DNA of 64,000 bases from Fusarium oxysporum f. sp. lycopersici 4287 (lineage: Eukaryota > Ascomycota > Sordariomycetes > Hypocreales > Nectriaceae): positions 4,234,543 to 4,298,542 of the forward strand of contig NC_030988.1 of the NCBI RefSeq assembly GCF_000149955.1, in the 5' to 3' direction. The stretch's first letter is position 1, and each line of letters starts with the position of its first letter. Shown piece by piece: positions 10,075 to 21,181 of this stretch. The notes below the pieces were generated by a model that saw only the letters and a program-made list of their open reading frames with translations, was not told the DNA's origin and ran no database searches. Both the position numbers and the translations under genes were made by a program.

Positions 10075-10521
10075 TCACTTCCCAGTGTCTAGGTCATCCT
10101 CCTCTGCCTCCCATATAACGCTATTTCCAACCTCTTCTGACACATCAATCAAGCTATCAGCCGCGTCGACTAGGCCATTCCGCACCCATGACCTCAGTGT
10201 CTGTGCCATTCCTATCGTGCTAGCTTCCAATCGAGTCCGCAGCGGTGGCACCATTTGCTCAGCAACACTAAACAAACGCTCGCACTCTGCCGACATAGAC
10301 GGTATTGATAGTAGGTCAAGGGCCATTCGCGACAGTCGAAGGTAGTCTCTCCGCCTCTTCCACCAATATTGGATGGGATCTGTCACAAGAGTGTCGTTCT
10401 TAGAGTCGGCACTCGACAGCCAGTGATCATATTCGTCTTGGCCCTTACTCCATGGACTTTCCCAACACCTGCCTGCCAGAGACGAAGCCCTGTGAGCGAG
10501 CTCAGTGCCTTTCGAGTGCAC
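10075..10521 (-). pseudogene. hAT transposase C-terminal dimerisation domain remnant
   Basis: The translation contains LSRMALDLLSIPSMSAECERLF, the conserved hAT C-terminal dimerisation motif, closely matching the transposase at 38373-40943. The catalytic core that should precede it is missing, so this is the 3' remainder of an internally deleted gene. The frame from 10521 has an ATG but is probably not an independent gene. Confidence 0.85.
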
Positions 10522-10553
10522 TCATTGCCTTCAAACGCTTGAATGGGGGTTCT

Positions 10554-11069
10554 TCATCCGAATTCAAAAGCTTGTACTCTTCCTCCCATAATGTTTCTTG
10601 GGCGTGTCTTTTCCTGCTTTCCCTTCCAAAGAGCAGGTGGCTTCCTCCTCTCGGACTCGTCGACAAGTCTGTGCTCCCTGATCAGATGTTTCTCGATATT
10701 CTGTGTGCCAACCGCAGTGAAGTCTGTCACCGTGGACCTGACCCTCCGGAGACAATGCTTGCAAACCCATTTCCTCTTTGTGGGAGAGTCACGGGCTTGA
10801 ATGTAAAAGCCGTGCTGCCAAACCCACGAGGTCTGCCTGCCAGCGCGTTCCGAAATCGAGAAACCCGGAAACTTATGCCATGAGAAGGCTTTCCAATCGA
10901 CTGGCGAAACATCCAAGTTATTAGGTGAAGTACTAGGTGCGCTGCAGTCAGGACTCTGGCACTTGACAGGTACGTTGGCGTCCATTTGAAGATTAGGAAA
11001 GGAATGGAATACAGGCAATGGTCTTCCTGCAAAAGTCATAGGGCGCGACGACAGCTGAGACGCGTTCAT
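10554..11069 (-). pseudogene. hAT transposase N-terminal BED-type domain remnant
   Basis: 171 codons. A BED-like zinc-binding segment (WVCKHCLRR ... IEKHLIREH) follows FPGFSISERAGRQTSWVWQ, which parallels FPGWAFSERARETRCWAWQ in the transposase at 38373. The frame ends where the catalytic region should begin. As it stands it could encode a DNA-binding fragment without transposase activity. Confidence 0.8.
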
Positions 11070-11503
11070 AAACCCCCTATGCTAGGTGCAGTTGGCACGA
11101 GCATCAAAAATACGGGGCAAAAGTATTAGTAGGGGTCCTGTGGACGTGTCTCATGGGACTACACGGATTGGGCGCTACCCTGAACCACTGCCATTATCGC
11201 CAGTTTCAACCGATGGTCAACGTTGAAAGCATCCCGGTGGAATTGAATCAATCAATGCGAGCGTTAAATGGGATTGATTGAATTGATTCACGTGACTTCA
11301 ACTTCCATAAAATTGACAGGATTGAGTTGATGGTTGAATCGATCGCCAGCCTGATAGTACGCCATCTGGCATGGGAGCATACTTTCCACTCGGAATGTAT
11401 TGCTACCTGGTACCTTGCGGAACACGATACATGCCCCATATGCGCATATGATTTCGTGTTATCTAAGCCTTTGCCGGAAAGGCCTAGCCAAGCCCATATG
11501 TAG

Positions 11504-12151
11504 AGTCATTAGGAAGATGACAGTTTGATCTTATGCTACGCGTGGATCTGTATTACTATCAATTTATCGTTCATATCATATATTTCATCTCGGAGTACGG
11601 AGGAGCCAGCGAATCGTCGTTTATCTGGTGGTGCATGAGGTTATTTTAGAAACACGAATTGATGCAGTTGCAGACATATCATGTCGGGCAAAAGTCCACG
11701 AAACCTAAAATCCAACCTCGCGTTCAAGGCTAGCCATTTTAGTGTCTAGTCTTATTTCTCCAAGGCTCTAGACCTTGGACCCCTATTCGCTTAGAATTGG
11801 CCAGTGTACAGTACAGACAGCCTGATAGCACAGAGTGGAGGCAAATTGATCGAACGACAACATTAGTCCGAGGTGTCCGTGAACTCTTCTACTTGTAAAT
11901 ATTCAAGTTAAATGTATAAAACATCAATTCGCAAATTTTCACCAGCTTCCTTCTGGATGCAATGGTTGACTTGCTTCTTCAGAAATCCTTCTCATTGCCA
12001 GGCCCGCACGTTATGGGTGTGTGGGCCCCCTTCCCACGACGGAAGAATTTGTTGACTCTGATGCTATTCTCCTCACCTGGCGCTATGTCATACAGTAAGC
12101 CACTAACATGTGATCCTCTCAGTCCTTTGTTAGTTGTTTACTGATGGAGAC
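11504..12151. other. Intergenic stretch, nothing assigned
   Basis: 3' flank of the RING gene. No supported gene or repeat seen. Confidence 0.5.
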
Positions 12152-12153
12152 TA

Positions 12154-12615
12154 TCCCTTGAGCTGTGGAAAACCTCCCAGCAGGTCCCAGCCGTGGGGGG
12201 GGGACAGTCAATCATGCATCGGATTAAAGATACCAAATCCCCTCCCTAATTTAGCCGATGATAGAAGTACCAGCAATCTCTCGAGTTACAAATCGCTACA
12301 CCACACTGCTCACATCCCCAAATCGATTGACGCCTTCTTTTATTATAGCTGACCGGGGCCAAAGGCCTCCTTGCACTTCTTGATCTTGGCTGCCCTAATT
12401 GAAGCCCTTTGCAAGCAAGACAATCTTATTTGCGTCTCCGCCGAGATCTCTATAGGTACTGATTAGGAAGTCATCAATCAATCCGAAAGAATTTCTATGA
12501 GTATGTAGGTGGAATCAATCAATGACGCATCATAAGGCTCCCCTCATGTACCTCTCAGAAGTTGGGGTAGATGTGGGGCTCGGTACGGCCGGGAGGTTTT
12601 CCACAGCTCAAGGGA
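12154..12615. mobile_element. Small TIR element with TA duplication (MITE-like)
   Basis: Perfect inverted repeats of about 25 bp begin TCCCTTGAGCTGTGGAAAAC. They are flanked by TA at 12152-12153 and 12616-12617. No transposase inside. The first bases (TCCCTT) resemble the end of the element at 59702-59985. Confidence 0.8.
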
Positions 12616-12805
12616 TAATAGGTATTTTCAAGTGACGAGCGGAATTTCAAGGTGATGTCAAGTTGCATTCTAAACAGGTTTTGGCGATGCCCTTCTTATT
12701 CTCCTCACCCATGGGATATCGAATGCGATTAAGGCTCAAGTGTTATATACAACACAGCAAGCCCCCTTTCTTTGACTATGCTTTCATTCAATCTAGAGCT
12801 GCCCT

Positions 12806-13812
12806 TTAATTAATCCTGGGGCTCTTACTGAGCACCTGAATCCGAGTTGACAGTCGTTTATTCTCTTCCTCCATAGTCAGAATGCGCTGTCTTGCGGCAT
12901 CCAGAACCTCGCCTCTGCTGTAACAATGATCGGCATCCATTGAGTCATCCCCACCCACGTTGTCATTCTTGGGTCTTGAGCCATGGATTGCCATAAGCAA
13001 GCTTTCGAAGCGAAGCTTCAATCGTGTACGGTACTGTTTATCAACGTTGTTGTGGCACTCGCGAGCCTGCTGGATGTTTGGGGGTAATGGTGGCTTTCTC
13101 CGGAATCTCTTTGGCCTGCGAGACGCTGAGCGCAGCTTGGCCTCTATAGGAGCCTTTGTGGCCCGTTGGCTGCTAATATGATTGCCGACAGGGTAATCAT
13201 TAAAGTCATTGCTTTCGGGGCTGCTGGCTTCGGATGGTCGAGCCAAGATTCTCTTCTGATCCAGTTCTGGCCAGGTCGCGGCAGTACCCAACTCAGAACT
13301 CTGTGACCCTATCGGATGGCTGTACAGAGCGACGAACTCGTCGTTATCCCCAGCGGGGATATTAAAGGGGAAACTGGGCTCTGATGCGAAGTGATCAGCC
13401 GGAGAAATGGTGGGCGATGGTTGAAATGAGGCTATGTTTGGAACTGGGGAAACTATTGGGAGATCATATAGGGCTATCCCGCATGAAAGATCGGCGAAGA
13501 TATTGTCTTAGATATGTGAGTGTCTTGCATGTTGGGACCAGGCGAACTTCTCACCCTGACTGAATTTATCCAGGAAGTAGTCAATTGGTTGCTATGAGGT
13601 GTCAGTACTGAATGCCACAAGGAATGTTGGATGTCAAGAGATCAAAAAAGGTATTTGGCCATATTGACAAACAAGTAATGGTGGAATTAAATTAAATGTT
13701 ACCTGTGGGTGCCTAAGGGTCGTTGGTTTCGTTTACCTACCTCAGGTCGGCTCTCCCTTCTGTCCCAAGGAAGCTCGTGTGGGTCAGTGATGGTATCGGT
13801 ACTTACTACCAT
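12806..13812 (-). CDS. bHLH transcription factor (paralogue 1)
   Basis: Proposed exons on the minus strand: 13812-13741, 13591-13555 and 13506-12806, giving 269 codons in frame. Donors are GTAGGT and GTGAGA. Near the C-terminus a basic region (ARECHNNVDKQYRTRL) leads into helix 1 (FESLLMAI), a loop and helix 2 (GEVLDAARQRILTMEEENKRL), which runs on as a short coiled coil. The usual basic-region Glu is Asp here (HNNVDK rather than HNxxEK). The intron positions and overall layout match bHLH paralogue 2 at 19074-19936. Expected nuclear. Exon 1 is the least certain part; the third exon alone contains the whole domain. Confidence 0.75.
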
Positions 13813-14678
13813 GTTGTAATTGGCTGTCTGTAGGGTTCTCAATTGCCGCGGGCGGTATAATAACCAAGAGCTGGAGTGGTACAATAACACTATAGGACAG
13901 ACACCTGGTACTGGTGATTCTTTCTTATGCCGAAATCCAACATTCTCGTTGTACGCGTACTGTGTTATCCTCACCTAGACTATACCTCAGCTTAGGTCTA
14001 AATCTGATCTTGACTCCTCCCTTTGGCCGGCGAAAGCCCTTTCTTTGCTTATCCTGCCCCTCACTTGACTCCTTATGTCTGATGATAATTGTGGGGCCTT
14101 AAAAGCCCCACTTCAACCCCTTGGGTTGGATTGACATGTGGTTTAGTGATACATAAGTCGACCTTTAAGTACTATCTGGGACGCAATTGGCCTTTTGTTT
14201 CGAAGTAGTGGAATGGTATTTCCAGTCAACTCTGGTTAAAAGACGGGACATGATGTCTTGAACCACTCACTCAGCCCATATATGAATGCCACGTATCAGT
14301 TAGCGTCGATCTGTTGCAGTAGTGTCGCTCTCGACCAATACAACCCACTATGGTTGAGCTGGCGTGAATAATGATTTAATCATAGGACGCAGCTCTGATG
14401 ATACAGTACATAAACCTCAGATTCCTTTTTCCTAACACTGGCAATAAGAGTAATATTATACTTGGCACACTGTGTTAGAGTTGGTTCATGTGATGCATAA
14501 ACTAAATACGATATGTGATTGTCACCCTTATTTGCCCCTCATATTACATTTAAGGTTTTCAACTTCCGTAACTACATGACCGTCGAAGATTGGATCCACG
14601 CCGTGGAAATATGGGGAAAAATCCATATCTCATCTGAGTGATAATATTCCCAAGGCCATGACCTATCTGGTGCCACTG
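13813..14678. other. Intergenic stretch between bHLH and bZIP genes
   Basis: No supported gene. Short frames at 13914-14102 lack features. Confidence 0.5.
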
Positions 14679-15644
14679 TCACGCCGCCATGTTTTGGAGC
14701 CCAAAAGAACCCAGAAGAAACCCCCGTCGATCACTGGTGCTGCTGTCACTGTCATGCGGCCGCGGGGCTGTGGTTGTGAATGTGGTGTCTGTACCCCAAT
14801 TCTCGGAAGAGAACGCTTGCTTTGTCAACTTATCCACTGCTTTATACGCCTGTTTCGCAATGTACTGTTGAATCAGAGTACATTCGCATTCGCCATGCCT
14901 CAGAATTTCGAATTTGAGTTGGGAAACCTCCTGCTGAAGGTCGCTATAGCAAGAAGAAAGTAGTCGATGTCGATCTTGCAATTCTTCCATCCGAGAGGTC
15001 AACTCGTTTGCTTGATCCTGTTTGCGATCACGACATTTGGCAGCCGCCCTCCGGTTTCGTTCCCGAACTTTCATATGTTGTTCGCTCTTGGCATCATCCA
15101 GCTCTGTTCTTCTCTCCCGACAATTTCTTTTCTCGCATAGCAACCTCCTGCTTACAGACTGCTTCCCAGCCTTTCTTCTCTTTGGTGGCTCTGGTGTCGA
15201 TTGGTATCTGGTAAAATCTGATGTAGTGAAGGGCTCTAGGCTTTCTTGATCATTATCACGATTCCTAATAGAGCTTTGTGTGTCCTCCTTGGTTGTGGTG
15301 GTCTGTGATGTGGGAAAGCTGAATCCAGCTGACTGCTGGTTTTTGGAAGATATGGGCGATAGTTGAGTAGTGCCGAAGCTCGGATCATCCATCCAGCCAC
15401 CAGCCATTTCATCATGGAAGTAATGCTCTGAAGTTGGGGTTGGAAGAGACGGAGTTTGAGAACTCGACGAGTTTGTTGGGAAGGATTGATTAGAGGAACT
15501 CATCCAATGCCATGAAATGAGGTATTCGGGCAAGTCCTGCCAGGCAAGATCAAAGAAATATTGAGTATCAATAGGTGTATTACTTTCAATTAAATAATCA
15601 GTTGGGAAGTAGTTGTTTTCTGCTAGGGTTTCCGCAAAAGCCAT
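14679..15644 (-). CDS. bZIP transcription factor (paralogue 2)
   Basis: 321 codons, single exon, starting MAFAETL. A canonical bZIP basic region (RNRRAAAKCRDRKQ) has N197 and R205 in the N-x7-R spacing, followed by a zipper (ELTSRMEELQDRH ... LQQEVSQLKFEIL). The tail LRHGECECTLIQQYIAKQA is shared with paralogue 1. The N-terminal half is Ser/Thr/Gln-rich. Expected to bind DNA as a dimer in the nucleus; because the basic region is intact, this is the better candidate for an active factor of the pair. No intron signs. Confidence 0.9.
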   Translation of the reverse strand: MAFAETLAENNYFPTDYLIESNTPIDTQYFFDLAWQDLPEYLISWHWMSSSNQSFPTNSSSSQTPSLPTPTSEHYFHDEMAGGWMDDPSFGTTQLSPISSKNQQSAGFSFPTSQTTTTKEDTQSSIRNRDNDQESLEPFTTSDFTRYQSTPEPPKRRKAGKQSVSRRLLCEKRNCRERRTELDDAKSEQHMKVRERNRRAAAKCRDRKQDQANELTSRMEELQDRHRLLSSCYSDLQQEVSQLKFEILRHGECECTLIQQYIAKQAYKAVDKLTKQAFSSENWGTDTTFTTTAPRPHDSDSSTSDRRGFLLGSFGLQNMAA

Positions 15645-16540
15645 AATTCGTACGTGATGGAATTTTTCCTCGACCTGTTGTCAATTTATTCCGTGAATTA
15701 ATGTGTGACACTCGGTGGTTACAAATTGAGTGGTTAGACGTGATGAAGTGTGCACAGGGATTCGAATTAAACCAGTCGTGGGTCGAAAACAATAACTTAT
15801 GACAAAGAAGACTTGCCTTTGGCATATAATACGTCTCCTCTCAGTTGGTCTCATCCAGAGTATGTGGGGGGCTGTTAAAAATCGCCAAAAAGCCCTCTAG
15901 CCAAAGTAACATCAGGTAATATCAGTGATGCTCGACTGAAGGCAAGGGGCCGAGTCAGCCTAGTCATTCGCTTTCACAAATGTCTCTTTGAAGCCATTTA
16001 AAGTTTGAAACACTCGAATGGTGTTATTTACTTAGGCCTTGAGGTGTCTGTTTTCGTTACGATGCATGGACCCTTCAGCTTTTGGAGCTAAAAATGGTGG
16101 AGTACGTCACGCACTGCATCGTTATTACTGTTCGGCACCAGAGGACTGTAAGGCTCAACTTCGCATACATGATACCTTTGGCTTTGAAAGAACGATTGGT
16201 CTGTGAGAATCATGAGTTGAGGTGTTTCAAGATCAAATGGTGGTGATCTGATGTGCTCGCAACACCTTCTGTTGGGTTGATGCGCATGCATCGATGAATC
16301 AACAGACTCACCAAGTGCCATGTGATATTGGGTCGTTACATTGGGACTAGACTTTCTATTGCTCCTAGTACGCGAAATCATACGAGCCCCATTTTGCGCC
16401 GGAGGTCTCGGTGAGGCGCCAAGGAGATATGATTATGATCTGACGTAGCATGTTCGCGTGGACTCGACTCCAACACTGGAGCCGACTTTGAGGGTCTCTG
16501 GCCAGGTAATAAGTCAAGTTGTGCGTAAGCTTTTAGTTTA
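15645..16540. other. Intergenic stretch, one unsupported 97-codon frame
   Basis: The minus-strand frame at 16088-16381 has ordinary composition but no recognisable domain or splice context; it is not called as a gene. Confidence 0.4.
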
Positions 16541-17260
16541 TCGGCCGGGCACCAACCACCTGCAAGCCACAGACCTGGCTGACTGGATCCATTCGGAGAG
16601 TCAGACTAGTGTTCCCATTTATCCCAAGAATAGAATAGGATTGATCGTGAGTCAATATATCTTCTAAATCCACCGTGAAGTTGATATCAGAGATATTATC
16701 CCAATATTCCTGGCCATATATAACATCGCACAGAAAAGAACAAAGAGTTTGAGCCAAGCCCATCCAATTCAGAGAGCCCGATGCCGAAAACGAACTTGTT
16801 GTAACCTTGCCCTCCTTTATGCTTTCCCTCACGATAATGCGGAGCTGAAGATTCTGAGACTGTCTTCCAATAATCCCGCGTAAAATGGCAGATAATGGAC
16901 TGTTGGAAGGCCATGTTGGCAATTATAACAAAACCAAATATAGCCATGCGACGACTTGAAAAATAATCTTTCGACTCTGACCAGCATCGACCTTCGGGTC
17001 TTGCCGTTTTGGGGGAGTCTGGGTGCAAATATCTCCCCCACCGAGGCGACTTGGCCGCTTGAATCCTGGCTTTGTACTGATCGATATACGATGCAGTTTT
17101 TCCAACCATGAGTGGCTTGTCAACCCTTGAGAAGTAACAGACTTGATCCTATTCAGGGTCGAAATAGACAGACTTGGATGAAGCATGCTTTTCCGGGCTA
17201 CAGCGATGATCAAATAGACGTAGAGCCGGACGTGGCTGATGCTATATCCTTCTTCTTTGA
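16541..17260 (-). pseudogene. Broken CBM21/PP1-regulatory paralogue
   Basis: The minus-strand translation from about 17170 reads SKSVYFDPE, then an in-frame stop, then DQVCYFS. This parallels TKTVHFAPDLEQICHF in the intact gene at 21182-22324. It continues through the CBM21 region (HFTRDYWKTVSES, YNKFVFGIGLSELD). Near 16715 the similarity moves to another frame (VIYGQEYWDNISDINF), so there is also a frameshift. The N-terminal part is poorly preserved. It lies between the bZIP-2 and bHLH-2 genes, all on the minus strand. Confidence 0.8.
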
Positions 17261-19073
17261 AGATCTCTCAGATGTGATAATTGCAGTGCAACTCGACGCT
17301 GTGGTTGACGAAGAACCATTCAAGTGTAATGTTCAATTCAGACGTCCATGTTGTGAGTCGTCCTGGGGTTTCTTTTTACGAAGTGGTTTGCTAAACTGGC
17401 CTCCATTGGTTGACATACAGCGTCAACTACTGTAGAGAGGCAAGAATAGATACGAGAAGAATAAACAAATAAACATGGAACGACCAGGCGCTTAATCCTA
17501 AGCCATCTCACCTCGCGAATAATCAGCAAGAGGAATAATCAGTGAGGGGATCGTACTCTCCATGAGCCAGGGAAGTGCAATATCATCGGATCTACTGGGA
17601 ATAAAAAAGGGTGAGAAATTAGCATCTTGGCTAGTAAATGTTGATTGGATTTTCCTATGATCGAGAAGCCGGACCCCTTAGCGTGGTTGGTGATTCAATA
17701 CAGGCCTAAAAGCCCTTTTCGATGAAAGCCTCACAGTTGCGCAATGGGGATGGTTATTGCTTGAGGCATAAATAGGCGAGAATCGAGCGGTAGAGCTTGT
17801 TTGAAGGTATTATGTCATACCAGAATGTGCAAGGCATAACATTTCTATTTTTTATATCTCCTGAGAGGTCGTCCGGGCTGGAGGTTTATGACGTCTCAGG
17901 AGATATGTGATCGCAATCTATCTCACAGAAGCATCCTATTGTTATGAGATCATACACTCTGCCCAATCACCCGTTCGGCTTATATCCCTACCAAATGGAG
18001 TAGATGCGTTCCTGACCCTTACACCATATGTATAGAGGGTATGTTCTAGCCCTTGTTAATTCTTTAGAACAGTGCAATATTATCCCTGCGACAATCCACG
18101 CTACTTCGGTTGCTAAAGAACTCACTCAGCCCAGATGTAACACAGTGCAGTTAATACATCTAAAACGTAACCAGTTTGCCTTTCCAAAAGTATTCTCCCA
18201 TAGAGTTGTCAAAAGTTCTTCGCTTTATTCTAGACCCAATGAAGGAGGCAGTTTTGGTGGTTGTAACCTCATAGATACTTTGAATAGAACTCTACATGAT
18301 CTGGCTGTGCTATTAACTCTTATGCAACACGTTCATGTTTTGAGGCCCAATGATATTGCGTCGACCTCTCGGCGACTTCCCGTTTTATCACGGCATCAGC
18401 AATCGTTGTAGAATGGGGTTAGAGAGCCACCACAACCGTTTCGGTGAACAGAGATAAATTCTCAAACCACTTTGTTAGCTTTAACTCGCCCAAACTCACA
18501 CAGCCAACTTTATTATAGCCTTGGTGAATCTTTACTCTCAAGGCTACATATCTACATTGACTCTTCCATTTAGACAACCCTCTTATCTAACCCCACCTCT
18601 CTCCGTTTTTCTCCTGTAACAGCTGTAGACCGTAGGTAAGCTGCGAAGACCATTGATAATGACATGTTACCGCCGTTGAACAATTCTCAGATCAGGAGCT
18701 ACGCTGCGAGAAACCAAGGCAATGCAAGCAAACTATGAAAGTAATCCGCTATAAAATATAAAATCGAAGCAGTTTAGTAAAGTAAGAATAACTCACGCCA
18801 TTAAATCAAATGAACTATGTTTGTTCCTTACATTCTCACGCCCAGCCTCTTCCATTTCTATAGCCATGCTTTAAACAGCATTTTTCTTTTTTTTTAAGGG
18901 TGGATATTTCGCATCGTTATAAACAGTTAAAGTCGCATAGCAATTGCCCTCAAGATTATCTGATGGCCCCGAATAAAAACAACTTTCTTCTCAAATAGTA
19001 CCATTACAATGACAAGGTTTTCATGCCGTCCCCTTACTGTAAGTCATTCTCCTTGTATGCATTATGATACATG
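17261..19073. other. Intergenic stretch, nothing assigned
   Basis: AT-rich and without supported genes. The 127-codon plus-strand frame at 18028-18411 has no recognisable family. Confidence 0.45.
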
Positions 19074-19936
19074 CTAGCCATCCTGTTTCATATTCAGTAT
19101 AAACTCAATCTTTCCTTCTAACTCGAGGATCCGATTCCTTGCCATATCCAATACTTGCCCTCTGCTAAGAACCTGGCCAAGGCTGGCTGCCGTGTCCCTG
19201 CCAGCAAGGCTACGCCCCTGTGCCGCTGGCAGAACTGCGAGAAGCCTTTCAAACTGTGTCTTAAGACGGGCACGGTAGTGTTTCTCAACAAGGTTATGGC
19301 ATTCTCGGGCGCGCAACTGATTGCTTGGAGTTGCGCTACGACGCTTGCGGTTTTTTGATTTGTGTGATGCTGGTCGAAGTTCAAGTTCACCGTTGGGAGC
19401 AGGAAGTGAAATATTCTTGCTGGGGGCCTGTTGATTCGATGGGTTGCTCTCCTCATGAGGACTCAAGGGCCCACATGTCGCCCCCCTCGGCGTTCCTGTG
19501 TTGGTATCAGGACAAATATAATCAAGGCTCGTCTCAAGTCTCGGTTGGCAGGCCATAGAGAGATCGGCTTCCAGCAAATCAGAAAGTCCAGATGACCCGA
19601 ATGTGTTGGTAAAATGCTCAGAAGCCAAATACTCATTCATATTCGATATATGATTCTTGATAGTGGCTGTTGTTATGACCTTGTAAGTTAAGTAATGGCT
19701 CTATCTGTTAGTGTGGAATCAACTCACCCTGCTCCAATGAGCAATCAGGAGGCATCTGTAGACAATTATCAGTGCACTGGCCATTTAAAGTTAGATTAGG
19801 CGAATGTGTAATGCCTAGATATTACTCTCTAAGGCCGATCGTAAATAGCGGTCTGTGAGAAACTTACTTGAAACTGCGATTCGTCATACCCTCTGGCAAG
19901 GGTGTCAAGGGTGCCATCAACCTCCATGACAGCCAT
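19074..19936 (-). CDS. bHLH transcription factor (paralogue 2)
   Basis: Proposed exons on the minus strand: 19936-19868, 19755-19728 and 19666-19074, totalling 229 codons in frame, with GTAAGT and GTGAGT donors. The C-terminal half holds an SREBP-like basic helix-loop-helix: ARECHNLVEKHYRARL (basic region with the conserved H and E), helix 1 FERLLAVLP and helix 2 GQVLDMARNRILELEG. The number and phases of introns (0, then 1) equal those of paralogue 1, showing common descent. Expected to dimerise and bind E-box-type DNA in the nucleus. An alternative start at 19640 would remove the first two exons but keep the domain. Confidence 0.8.
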
Positions 19937-21181
19937 TTGGGCGTTAGGCCAGTGGTTTAAGTCGGTTGGAAATTTTAATGAATCTTTCAAAAGGAATATC
20001 AGATGATTTACAATGTTGTATTGCAACACTTTACGATATCATCCAGGAGCAACTTACCTTATACAAATGAATATAACCATTCTATCTTATGGCTTACTCT
20101 CAACGGGAATTTCAGGGCCAATAACGGACTACATATCAACATAGTGGCGAATCGTATGTCCTATCGACTGATGTGAGCAAGTCCAGATCGATCGTATGTC
20201 TTAACAGCCGGGCACCTCCACGTCTCTAGAGTTTCATCCACCTATTGATTAGTTATCAGAGTAAAGATAACCCCACGGAGGAACCGGGTTGGGCGGCCGA
20301 CTCCGGACCGGTCCCTGGCTTGGCCAACGAAGCCTGGTCTGGATGGCGGTCTAGACCGGTCCATACCTTTAGTTGGATTTTGATGCGTCAGGTGGAGTGT
20401 CATCATCAATATATCTTGAATTTGGCGAGATACTATTATTTGCCGCTAGCCTATTAATTTTGATGGAACGTGTTGACAACTTTGGCTAAAATAGCTGAGC
20501 AGGCGATGCATCTTAGCATGATATTGCGAGCTGGATTGCTGCAATTCGTACTGTATGCGCCTTATCGCAAAGGATGCCGTGGTTATTGGAAAGTGTCGTG
20601 AGAATTCGGCCACTAAAACCTCCTTTTCAAAACCACCCACGTAATAATCATGTGATTGATGAAGAGATGACAGGCAACATGGAACAGGCCGGATGTGCGT
20701 CAAGCTTTGCCAATGCTCTTGTAGCCGTCATCTGACTCTTATTGGTAAGATCTTTTGATTTCTCAGCCATCAAACTTGACTATGACCATGCTAAATTGAA
20801 CTCTAAAGGATTGATTTAACCTATTCTCAATGTCGTCTTGTTGTACTGTCTAGATCCTATAACCTCCGCTGGTAAACCAAAAACAAACACTAACCTAGAA
20901 ATTACCAACAGTTTTCTATTATGATTCTCCTATCACCTCAACCCGTTCCTCTCTGAGACATCACGCGCTATAACCCTCCCCTCCGCGTTCGGTGTCACGA
21001 CACCGACAAATTGCCCCTCGTCGACAGACCACCGCTGCTGCTGCTGCCTTCTATGAGTGGCGTACAGCGCTGAGAAATCGATATGCACTAGTGACTGTTT
21101 GCACAGACGAAGGATCCTACTTATACAATTTGAATTATACGCCCCTCAAAATAGCATTTCCCTCTCATATTCATCACCACT
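19937..21181. other. Intergenic region between divergent bHLH and CBM21 genes
   Basis: No supported gene. A GC-richer patch near 20280-20350 contains GGACCGGTCC and AGACCGGTCC palindromes. The stretch probably holds promoters of the divergent genes. Confidence 0.45.

Larger units (their letters stand above)
9909..11353 (-). mobile_element. Internally deleted hAT transposon
   Basis: 1445 bp, with terminal inverted repeats CAGGCTGGCGATC at both ends and an 8-bp duplication ATAGTACG (9901-9908 and 11354-11361), the hAT signature. Minus-strand remnants encode only the N- and C-terminal parts of a transposase. Subterminal TTGAATTGAT-like repeats are present at both ends. It disrupts the RING-H2 gene. 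Confidence 0.93.
9377..11503 (+). pseudogene. Membrane-anchored RING-H2 gene split by a hAT element
   Basis: Exons 9377-9528, 9588-9800 and 9867-9908, resuming at 11362-11503 after the hAT insertion. The introns have GTATGT donors and AG acceptors. Across the empty site the frame is open for 182 codons: an N-terminal hydrophobic segment (LAAVIMPLLALVIFFIVG), a Ser-rich linker and a RING (CVICL ... HTFHSEC ... CPIC). Intron phases match the intact paralogue at 60578-61193. The hAT lies between the first and second zinc-ligand pairs, so the present gene cannot make a complete RING. Independently, the third ligand is Trp (LAWEH instead of LPCGH). RING-H2 proteins of this layout are membrane E3 ubiquitin ligases. 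Confidence 0.85.

Noticed and set aside
16088..16381. 97-codon minus-strand frame
   Set aside because: No domain, signal or splice context; could be chance.
18028..18411. 127-codon plus-strand frame
   Set aside because: No recognisable family and no supporting context.
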